Assembly (NCBI GenBank): GCA_003695675.1
Contig: RFIA01000173.1
Span: 1 to 39,662 of the forward strand
Direction of reading: 5' to 3'
Length of the DNA: 39,662 nucleotides
Origin: Chloroflexota bacterium
Lineage (GTDB): Bacteria > Chloroflexota > Anaerolineae > Aggregatilineales > Phototrophicaceae
The notes below the pieces were generated by a model. That model searched no databases. It was given only the letters and a program-made list of their open reading frames with translations, and was not told the origin of the DNA. The translations under genes and the position numbers were made by a program. This document shows, piece by piece, positions 25,346-32,275 of the stretch. The stretch's first letter is position 1. The number at the start of each line of letters is the position of its first letter.

Positions 25346-27424
25346 TTAAAGCGACAGCAATGGTGCAATCACAACCGAGACAATCGCCAACAACTTGAGC
25401 AAGATGTTTAGTGACGGGCCAGATGTATCTTTGAACGGATCGCCGACTGTGTCCCCAACAACAGCGGCTTTATGTGCATCCGAACCTTTGCCGCCGAAGT
25501 TGCCACGCTCAATATATTTCTTGGCGTTGTCCCACGCACCACCGGCATTCGCCATCATCACGGCAAGTGTGAAGGCCGAAATCAATGAGCCAAGCAATAC
25601 GCCGACAAGAGTCTCGGCACCAACAAAATCACCGATGATGTTGCCATCGCCAATCACTGCCACAATTGCGACAACGACCGGCACAGCAACAGCCAGCACA
25701 CCCGGTATGACCATCTCGCGAATAGCACTGTCGGTACTGATGGCGACACAACGTTCGTAATCGGGGTCAGCCGTGCCTTCCATCAAACCGGGAATCTCTT
25801 TGAATTGACGTCGGACTTCGACAACAATTTGCTGCGCAGCTTTGCTGACGGCAAGCATCGTCTGCGCACTGAAGATATAGGGCAGCATCGCGCCGAGCAT
25901 CAGTCCCGTGACAAGCCGCGCATCAAGGATACTCACGTCCTGTGTTCCTGTCGCCGTGACAAATGCCGACACAAGCGCAAGCGCCGTCATAACAGCGCTG
26001 CCAATCGCAAAACCTTTGCCTGTCGCAGCAGTCGTATTACCAAGACTGTCCAAAGCATCGGTACGGTCGCGGACAGAGCCTTCGAGTTCCGCCATTTCTG
26101 CGATACCACCGGCGTTGTCGGCAACCGGGCCATAAGCATCGGTCGCCAGTGTAATCGCCAATGTCGAGAGCATTCCCACAGCGGCAACTGCCACGCCGTA
26201 AAGCCCTGTTGCTTTGACAGCGATGAGTGTCACAGTCATGACAATCAATACCGGCGGCAATGTGCTTTCCATACCAACAGCGAGGCCACGAATTAGAATG
26301 ATACCTGCACCGCCTTCAGAGCTTTCCGACAGATTCTTTGTTGGTTTATAATTATCCGATGTGAAGTATTCGGTACTAAAACCAATCAATACACCACCGA
26401 TGAGACCGCTTATCGTGGCGATAATCACCCCACTGCCGAGGTCAAGTATCAGACTGATGACGATGACTGCAATGGCAACGAGGCCGCTTGCCGTGTAAAC
26501 ACCACGACGCAGGCTTCCTAGCAGACTCGCCTGAGTCGCATCCTCTTTCGTGCGCACAAGATAAGAACTGCCAATCGCAATCAATAAACCAATTCCGGCA
26601 ATGAGCAACGGAAAGGCTTGCCCTTCAGTCAACTTATCCGGGGCAATGCCTTCTCCCAATGTCGCAATCGTAATCGCAGCGATAATTGAACTGGCATAAC
26701 TTTCAAAAAGATCAGACCCCATCCCAGCGACATCGCCGACATTATCACCAACGTTGTCAGCAATCACAGCCGGGTTACGCGGGTCGTCTTCGGGGATACC
26801 AGCTTCAGTTTTGCCCACGAGGTCTGCGCCAACATCTGCCGCTTTCGTGAAGATACCACCACCAACACGCGCAAAAATCGCAATTGATGTCGCGCCGAAA
26901 CCAAAGCCAGCCAGTGCATTGGCCGCAGTCTCAGCATCGTCAATGACTTCATTGAGGACAAAAAACAAAATGCTGATACCCAGCAATGCCAATGCTACCA
27001 CCATTGTCCCCATCACACTGCCGCTTGCGAAAGCAACGCGCAACCCTCGATTGAGACTCTCCGACGAGGCTTGAGTCGTGCGTACATTGGCACGCACAGC
27101 GATACTCATACCAACATAACCGGCAGAAGCCGACGCAACCGCCCCTGACACAAACGCTAACGCTGTCCACGGGCTGCTATCGTCAGATACTGCGCTCAAA
27201 GCCAGCAAAGCGATGACGACAACGACGACAACCATCGCCACATAACGATACTCGCGTTTCAAAAAAGCCTGAGCACCTTCCTGAATCGCCTCAGAAATCT
27301 TGACCATTTTTTCATTACCGGCATCTTGTGCCAAAATCCAACGGACTAGGGTTCCGGCAAACACCAGCCCAATAACACTCGCTATCAACGATAGCCAGTT
27401 GGCATTTTCAGCGATAAAGTCCAT
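25346..27424 (-). CDS. hppA: Membrane ion-translocating pyrophosphatase, K+-dependent type
   Basis: A 692-residue polytopic enzyme (about 16 helices) that couples pyrophosphate hydrolysis to H+ or Na+ pumping across the membrane. The hallmark active-site motifs are present: DVGADLVGK, the Asp-rich DNVGDNVGDVAGMGSDLFES, and DNAGGIAEMA. The cation-dependence site reads GNTTAATGKGFAIGSA: Ala at the position equivalent to 460 and Gly at 463, the K+-dependent combination (K+-independent enzymes have Lys and Thr). Whether it pumps H+ or Na+ is not decided here. I use ATG 27424 because the frame upstream is not conserved and GGAGGG lies 11 bases before it. The leader contains a hairpin (27455-27480), and a perfect TATAAT lies at 27528-27523 on this strand. 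It recovers energy from biosynthetic pyrophosphate. Confidence 0.95.
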   Translation of the reverse strand: MDFIAENANWLSLIASVIGLVFAGTLVRWILAQDAGNEKMVKISEAIQEGAQAFLKREYRYVAMVVVVVVIALLALSAVSDDSSPWTALAFVSGAVASASAGYVGMSIAVRANVRTTQASSESLNRGLRVAFASGSVMGTMVVALALLGISILFFVLNEVIDDAETAANALAGFGFGATSIAIFARVGGGIFTKAADVGADLVGKTEAGIPEDDPRNPAVIADNVGDNVGDVAGMGSDLFESYASSIIAAITIATLGEGIAPDKLTEGQAFPLLIAGIGLLIAIGSSYLVRTKEDATQASLLGSLRRGVYTASGLVAIAVIVISLILDLGSGVIIATISGLIGGVLIGFSTEYFTSDNYKPTKNLSESSEGGAGIILIRGLAVGMESTLPPVLIVMTVTLIAVKATGLYGVAVAAVGMLSTLAITLATDAYGPVADNAGGIAEMAELEGSVRDRTDALDSLGNTTAATGKGFAIGSAVMTALALVSAFVTATGTQDVSILDARLVTGLMLGAMLPYIFSAQTMLAVSKAAQQIVVEVRRQFKEIPGLMEGTADPDYERCVAISTDSAIREMVIPGVLAVAVPVVVAIVAVIGDGNIIGDFVGAETLVGVLLGSLISAFTLAVMMANAGGAWDNAKKYIERGNFGGKGSDAHKAAVVGDTVGDPFKDTSGPSLNILLKLLAIVSVVIAPLLSL

Positions 27425-27454
27425 TCTGTAGTATTCCCTCCACAATGGTGATTC

Positions 27455-27480
27455 CCTGTATGCAGACAAACAAATACAGG
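27455..27480 (-). promoter_or_regulatory. Stem-loop in the hppA leader
   Basis: CCTGTAT (27455-27461) and ATACAGG (27474-27480) form a perfect 7-bp stem with a 12-base loop, about 30 bases before the hppA start and close to its ribosome-binding site. It could be an operator or an RNA structure. Confidence 0.35.
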
Positions 27481-27654
27481 TGATAAAAGTGTATGCAAAA
27501 ATTCGATTGGTGAAACCTGCCAATTATACACACATTGCAATCAATATGAACAACAAATGTGGCGTTAAGCACAGTTGAGAATATCTCGATTGAAATCAAG
27601 CGGCAATCACAATGCCTGCTTGCATTTATCCGCAAAACATCAATAATTGAGACA

Positions 27655-28047
27655 ATGCAAAATGACAACAATCATAAATTAATGGCGCAGGCGCGAAAAA
27701 AACTCGGCGAGTATGGTGAACATCTCGCAGCAGAATATCTACAAAACAACGGCTACACGATTGTCGAGACGAATTGGCGCTGCCCGCATGGTGAAATCGA
27801 TATTATCGCACGCGATCATCAATCGATTATTTTTGTCGAAGTGAAAACCCGTCGAGCCTCATCAACCGAAGCTGCATTTGCGAATATTACGCAGCATAAA
27901 AAACAACGTCTCATCAAACTAGCTTACACCTACCTTGCATCGCACCAACATGAACAGGCGGCATGGCGCATCGATGTGATTGCGATTGCTGTGTCGTCAA
28001 CACAACTACCGATTGTCGAGCATGTGGAGGATGCACTTGGCTGGTAA
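27655..28047 (+). CDS. yraN: UPF0102 (YraN) family endonuclease-like protein
   Basis: A 130-residue protein with the compact restriction-endonuclease-like fold of the family: LGEYGEHLAAEYLQNNGYTI, then NWRCPHGEIDIIARD and IIFVEVKTR, giving the Asp / Glu-x-Lys pattern of PD-(D/E)XK nucleases. The C-terminus W-RIDVIAI is also typical. The family is widespread, often near ribosome or tRNA-modification genes, and its physiological role is unsettled. ATG 27655 is chosen; ATG 27682 (MAQARKKLG) is equally possible and would match shorter homologues. Neither has a strong ribosome site. The gene overlaps the start of miaA, so the two are probably cotranscribed. Confidence 0.88.
   Translation: MQNDNNHKLMAQARKKLGEYGEHLAAEYLQNNGYTIVETNWRCPHGEIDIIARDHQSIIFVEVKTRRASSTEAAFANITQHKKQRLIKLAYTYLASHQHEQAAWRIDVIAIAVSSTQLPIVEHVEDALGW
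28026..28030 (+). promoter_or_regulatory. Ribosome-binding site placing the miaA start at TTG 28037
   Basis: GGAGG ends 6 bases before TTG 28037. The ATG at 28031 touches the site directly and the ATG at 28022 precedes it, so the TTG is best placed. Confidence 0.6.
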
Positions 28048-28963
28048 ACCGCCACTCGTCGTTCTCATCGGGCCAACCGCGATTGGCAAAACAGATATTG
28101 CCATCGAGATAGCCCGCGAAATTGATGGAGAAATTCTCGGCGCAGACAGTCGGCAAGTCTATCGTTATATGGACATCGGGACGGCGAAACCGACTCCGCA
28201 ACAAAGAGAGCGTGCCACACATCACTTAATTGATTTTATCGACCCGGATGAGAATTTATCACTAGCGCAATATCAGGAGATGGCTTATGCAATCATTGAC
28301 GACATTCACAAACGTGGGAAAATGCCTTTGCTTGTTGGGGGTACAGGGCAATATGTAACAGCAGTCATTGAGGGTTGGTCTATCCCAGAGGTTGCGCCCA
28401 ACGAACTACTACGAACAGAACTCGAAGCATTTGCTAAACAGCACGGTGCGCAAGCCTTGCATCAACGTCTTGCCCAACAAGACCCACTTGCGGCAGAACG
28501 CATTCATCCCAACAACATCCGCAGGGTTGTCCGAGCACTTGAAGTATGTATTGAAAGTGGCCAACCAATGAGCGAATTACAACGCAAACACCCCCCGCCT
28601 TATCAAATCCATTATCATGGGTTGACGCTTGAGCGTGAATTATTGTATCAACGGGCAGACAGGCGTGTGGACGCTATGATCGAAGCGGGATTTGTCGATG
28701 AAGTTAAAAACTTGTTGCAACGCGGTTATTCCCCAACATTGCCGTCAATGAGCGGTCTTGGTTACCGTCAGATTGTATCCTATCTCCAAAACGAGATTAC
28801 ATTAGGAGAAGCCATCATGCTTACAAAACATGCCACCCACGACTTTATCCGCAGGCAGGAAACATGGTTCAGAAAGCATGACACGGGTATCATTTGGCAC
28901 AATCAAGCAACACGAGAAACTGATACACTGCTTGACGACATCATAACTTCTGTGATCGGGTAA
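28037..28963 (+). CDS. miaA: tRNA dimethylallyltransferase
   Basis: A 308-residue enzyme that transfers a dimethylallyl group to A37 of tRNAs reading codons that begin with U. Motifs: P-loop LIGPTAIGKT, DSRQVYRYMDIGTAKP, HHLIDFIDPDE, LLVGGTGQYVTAV, and NNIRRVVRALEV, with SMSGLGYRQI and FIRRQETWFRK near the C-terminus. Its dimethylallyl-pyrophosphate substrate is an end product of isoprenoid synthesis, linking it loosely to the mevalonate cluster. The start is set at TTG 28037 by GGAGG spacing and gives the natural-looking MAGKPPLVVLIGPT; ATGs at 28022 and 28031 are alternatives. It overlaps yraN by 11 bases, suggesting translational coupling. Confidence 0.95.
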   Translation: MAGKPPLVVLIGPTAIGKTDIAIEIAREIDGEILGADSRQVYRYMDIGTAKPTPQQRERATHHLIDFIDPDENLSLAQYQEMAYAIIDDIHKRGKMPLLVGGTGQYVTAVIEGWSIPEVAPNELLRTELEAFAKQHGAQALHQRLAQQDPLAAERIHPNNIRRVVRALEVCIESGQPMSELQRKHPPPYQIHYHGLTLERELLYQRADRRVDAMIEAGFVDEVKNLLQRGYSPTLPSMSGLGYRQIVSYLQNEITLGEAIMLTKHATHDFIRRQETWFRKHDTGIIWHNQATRETDTLLDDIITSVIG

Positions 28964-28972
28964 TATTGATTT

Positions 28973-29677
28973 ATGCGTACATTCAACCGCGTTGGAAATG
29001 TCAACTTATTTGTCGGCATATTCTTGTTGATATTGCTCGCCGTTTTCGCCGGGCCAAATACATTCCCACGATTTTTGTCGCGGACATTACCCGGTATCGA
29101 CGAAGGGGTGCCGTGTACGCGATTACGTACAGCTTCTGACCTCGCCAATCATCAATCACTCATTGGGCGCAATGCACAACAACCGATTGAAGTCGATGTC
29201 CGCACAAGCGCTGTCCCCCTCGATCCTAACGGCATTCTAGAAATTAGCATCGTGATTATCAATAAATCGCTCGGCACAGTTGGCTTCATATACAATCCCA
29301 ATGAAGTTTTGGTCGGCGATGACGAAACAACAAGCGGGATTGGGATCATCGTAGAACCACCATCTTCGCTGAATACCGGTGTGACGACCCGTGCGCCATT
29401 GGGGGCGGGCGTCCCAGAAAATCTCATCCGGTTGCTCGGCCCACGACAGCGCTGCGTCCACAAAATACAATTTCCATCAACACAATTCGATAATGTGATC
29501 CGAAGCGGGACGGCTCAAGTCCGAGCTTATTATCGCAATAATGTCACTGGCGGCATCGTATTACAACCAGCCAACGACGCCACCGGCACCCCGATTTATC
29601 CCGACCAAGGTTTATGGGCAGGTGTTGTGCAGTCGGCACCGGTCACGATTCCAGTGCAAACGGCATCGGCTGGCTAA
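28973..29677 (+). CDS. Membrane-anchored exported protein of unknown function
   Basis: A 234-residue protein with one N-terminal hydrophobic helix (VNLFVGIFLLILLAVFAG), likely an uncleaved anchor or signal. The rest is predicted outside and rich in beta strands: ISIVIINKSLGTVGFIYNP, then IIVEPPSSL and AQVRAYYRN. This suggests an Ig-like or fibronectin-like fold of the type used to measure or bind surface partners. Two cysteines (VPCTRLR and RQRCVHK) could form a disulfide. I do not recognise the family. It follows miaA by 9 bases, and the FHA regulator comes 86 bases later, so it may belong to that transcript. Confidence 0.7.
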   Translation: MRTFNRVGNVNLFVGIFLLILLAVFAGPNTFPRFLSRTLPGIDEGVPCTRLRTASDLANHQSLIGRNAQQPIEVDVRTSAVPLDPNGILEISIVIINKSLGTVGFIYNPNEVLVGDDETTSGIGIIVEPPSSLNTGVTTRAPLGAGVPENLIRLLGPRQRCVHKIQFPSTQFDNVIRSGTAQVRAYYRNNVTGGIVLQPANDATGTPIYPDQGLWAGVVQSAPVTIPVQTASAG

Positions 29678-29763
29678 AGGGTAAAAAATCGAATAAGATG
29701 GTTATAATGATGAGGAACAATACCGCTTGTATTTCTTGAATAAAATGATGAGGAAGCAGGCAC

Positions 29764-30420
29764 ATGTCCGAAAATGAAAGTCCTATTCTGATTATTCAGG
29801 ATGACACCGAACCTGCTCAACATTGGCCGGTGACACGCGATGAGATTGTGCTCGGTCGCGTCGACGATTGCGATATTGTGCTGGCCGACCGACAGGTGTC
29901 TCGTAAACATATCCGCATCTTCCGCGATGGCGAGCAATATTATATCGAAGATTTAAATAGCAAAAATGGCACATGGGTCAATGGTCAACAACTCAAGGGT
30001 GTGCGCGAATTGCAGGACAACGATGAAATTCAAGTCGCTCTTGCGACACGTATTCAGTTCATCGGTAAAGGCTCGACGACACCACTCACATCAAAACCCG
30101 GCGATGCGCTCAATGGTCGCCTGCAAATTGACCAAACGACGCGCCGAGTGTTCATTGGCGGTGTTGAACTCGACCCGCCATTGAGCCTGCCACAATATCG
30201 GCTGCTAGAATTGCTGTATTTGCATGGCGGTGGTATTTGCACTCGCGACACAGTGGTCGAAAGTGTGTGGCCGGAAGTTGACTCAGAAGGCGTCAGCGAA
30301 CAAGCGATTGACGCGCTTGTGCGCCGGCTGCGAGACCGCATCGCCGAAGTTGACCCCGACTGGCAATATATCGTCACCGTGCGTGGTCATGGTTTTCGCC
30401 TCGACAATCCAACAGACTAA
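29764..30420 (+). CDS. FHA-domain transcriptional regulator with OmpR-type winged helix
   Basis: A 218-residue protein. Residues about 25-95 form a forkhead-associated domain with all key features: LGRVDDCDIVL, D-RQVSRKHIRI, YYIEDLNSKNGTWVNG. These bind phosphothreonine peptides. Residues about 125-215 form a PhoB/OmpR-type DNA-binding domain (LPQYRLLELLYLHGG, a recognition helix around VSEQAIDALVRRLRDRI, and the wing YIVTVRGHGFRL). No receiver domain is present, so control is probably by a Ser/Thr kinase rather than a histidine kinase, as for EmbR of mycobacteria, which has the domains in a different order. AGGAAG lies 7 bases before the ATG. The 12-base string AATGATGAGGAA occurs twice in the short leader (29705 and 29744). 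Confidence 0.9.
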   Translation: MSENESPILIIQDDTEPAQHWPVTRDEIVLGRVDDCDIVLADRQVSRKHIRIFRDGEQYYIEDLNSKNGTWVNGQQLKGVRELQDNDEIQVALATRIQFIGKGSTTPLTSKPGDALNGRLQIDQTTRRVFIGGVELDPPLSLPQYRLLELLYLHGGGICTRDTVVESVWPEVDSEGVSEQAIDALVRRLRDRIAEVDPDWQYIVTVRGHGFRLDNPTD

Positions 30421-30458
30421 GTACGTGCCAACAACTTTGAGAGCGAGCAAGAAAAGCA

Positions 30459-31004
30459 ATGACACAAAATCATCACTCAATTTCGGAACACAGCATAAGA
30501 GATTCTGCAACAGTAACTTCTAGCGGCGAATCGCTTGCCCGGTTGCCCGACGGCGTTACATTTTATGAAGTCCCGACTCATGTTGATGATCGAGGCTATG
30601 TCGTCGAGATGTTCGACGAACGGTGGGGCTGGCACAAAGACCCACTTGTATTCTCCTATGTGTTCACAATTCGGCCCGGTATGGTGAAGGGTTGGGGAAT
30701 GCACAAAAAACACGAAGATCGTTATTTTATATTACAAGGCGAGGTGGAAGTCGTGTTGTATGATGTGCGACCTGATTCGCCTACACATGGGTTGGTCTCT
30801 AAGGTTGTGCTCTCCGAATATAATCGTCGTTTGATGAATATCCCAACTTATATCTGGCACGCAAATCACAATATCGGCAGCAAAGACGTGTGGGTCGTGA
30901 ACTTCCCAACACAACCCTATAACCACGCCGATCCCGACAAATATCGTCTTCCACTGGACACCGATTTAATCCCTTACAAATTTGAAAATGTTCGCGGTTG
31001 GTAA
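30459..31004 (+). CDS. Cupin, dTDP-4-dehydrorhamnose 3,5-epimerase-like
   Basis: A 181-residue protein. After a polar N-terminal extension of about 28 residues, the RmlC-like jelly roll is visible: FYEVPTHVDDRGYVVEMFDE, KGWGMHKKHEDRYFILQGE, VEVVLYDVRPDSPTHG and RRLMNIPTYIWHA. The pattern HKKHEDRY matches the region where RmlC places its catalytic His. Family members epimerise or isomerise nucleotide-sugar 4-ketohexoses; related cupins have other roles, so the substrate is open. It is followed after 3 bases by a glycosyltransferase, which supports a role in surface-glycan precursor synthesis. There is only a weak ribosome site. Confidence 0.8.
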   Translation: MTQNHHSISEHSIRDSATVTSSGESLARLPDGVTFYEVPTHVDDRGYVVEMFDERWGWHKDPLVFSYVFTIRPGMVKGWGMHKKHEDRYFILQGEVEVVLYDVRPDSPTHGLVSKVVLSEYNRRLMNIPTYIWHANHNIGSKDVWVVNFPTQPYNHADPDKYRLPLDTDLIPYKFENVRGW

Positions 31005-31007
31005 ATC

Positions 31008-32204
31008 ATGGCTGTGACCCGTGTGAGCATTTTGCTCCCGACTCACAACCGAGCCGATGTGTTACCGTTCGCCATTAAATCTGTCCTGTGGCAAACAGAG
31101 CAAAATTTTGAATTGCTAATTGTGGGTGATGGTTGCACGGACAACACAACAGAAATCGTCAATCAATTTGATGACGAACGCATTCGCTGGTTTGATCTTC
31201 CCAAAGCGCCATATTTCGGTTATGCCAATCGCAACATCGCCTTGAGGCAAGCAAAAGGCGAATTTGTTGCCTTTGTCGGGCACGACGACATTTTGTTGCC
31301 AGACCATCTCGAAATCATGCTGTCCGCATTTGAAAGCGCCGAGATAGAATGGGCATACAGCCGCCCAATGTGGGTTAATCCTGATGGCACAATGATGCCG
31401 TTTATGACCAATCTGCAAAACCCAGAACATCTCAACTTTTTCCTGAATGCTGGCAACACAATCCCAGCATCAAATGTGGTACATCGAAGATCGTGTTTTG
31501 AAAAATATGGTTACTGGCCTGAGGATATACCACAAGGTGCCGATTGGAAATTGTGGGACAATATCATCCGTGGCGGCAATCAACAAAATTTTGCCTATGT
31601 ACCACACCCATCAGCACTTCATTTTCGAGCCAATTGGAGAACAGACGAAATAGCAGGGCCAAAGCAACTCAAAATCGGATGGCAGCTTGCTCGTGAAAAT
31701 TTTCACTGGCCGAATTTTCTACAAATGCGAACGCCCGAAAATAAATCACAACAGCAGGTTGCGTGGGAAGTCATTTCGCAAGACCCAGTAGGGTGGACAA
31801 AGCGATTTCGCCAAGCCACAATTCAATTCATCGATCAATTGGCATGGGCATATCTTTCTGAAGCAGTGCCCCAACGAACCCAGCACAACCAACAGATGCA
31901 ACAGGCGCATCAAAAAATCCAACAACTTGAGCATAACAACACACAATTGACAGCAACACTGCACGTACTCATGAATGAGAAAGCGTTATTAGCTCATGAG
32001 CGAGATACGGTGACGCAACAGACGAAAGCACTACAACAACAAATAGTTGACAATCTCAATCGAATCGCGCAACTTCAACAGGCTGTCGCACAAGAACAAG
32101 CACGCATCTTGCGACTCACGTTTTTACGCAATCGAATCGCCCCGTCTGGAACCATGCGCGAAAGGGTGTGGATGTTGTTTCGTCGCCTTATCAAGGGCTA
32201 TTGA
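31008..32204 (+). CDS. Family 2 glycosyltransferase with C-terminal coiled coil
   Basis: A 398-residue protein. Residues about 1-220 are a GT-A fold: VSILLPTHNRADVLPFAIKS, LLIVGDGCTDNT, the metal-binding region FVGHDDILLPDHLE, and acceptor-region features around PQGADWKLWDNII. Residues about 295-370 are Gln-rich heptad repeats (QQMQQAHQKIQQLEHN and QLQQAVAQEQARI), predicted as a coiled coil for oligomerisation or binding to a partner. The end is basic (MLFRRLIKGY), suggesting membrane attachment. There is no signal peptide, so it acts on the cytoplasmic face. With the RmlC-like gene 3 bases upstream it likely contributes to surface polysaccharide or glycoprotein synthesis. Donor and acceptor are unknown. 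Confidence 0.88.
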   Translation: MAVTRVSILLPTHNRADVLPFAIKSVLWQTEQNFELLIVGDGCTDNTTEIVNQFDDERIRWFDLPKAPYFGYANRNIALRQAKGEFVAFVGHDDILLPDHLEIMLSAFESAEIEWAYSRPMWVNPDGTMMPFMTNLQNPEHLNFFLNAGNTIPASNVVHRRSCFEKYGYWPEDIPQGADWKLWDNIIRGGNQQNFAYVPHPSALHFRANWRTDEIAGPKQLKIGWQLARENFHWPNFLQMRTPENKSQQQVAWEVISQDPVGWTKRFRQATIQFIDQLAWAYLSEAVPQRTQHNQQMQQAHQKIQQLEHNNTQLTATLHVLMNEKALLAHERDTVTQQTKALQQQIVDNLNRIAQLQQAVAQEQARILRLTFLRNRIAPSGTMRERVWMLFRRLIKGY

Positions 32205-32239
32205 GATACAGCAATTTCACACCGCATTAATCTGACCCT

Positions 32240-32268
32240 CTCACAAGCGTTATTGTTCAGCATATAAT
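32240..32268 (+). promoter_or_regulatory. Candidate promoter giving a leaderless helicase mRNA
   Basis: CTCACA (32240-32245, 4 of 6) and a perfect TATAAT (32263-32268) are separated by 17 bases. The start codon ATG 32276 begins 8 bases after the -10 box, where transcription would start, and AACCCCC before it is no ribosome site. Confidence 0.5.
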
Positions 32269-32275
32269 AACCCCC

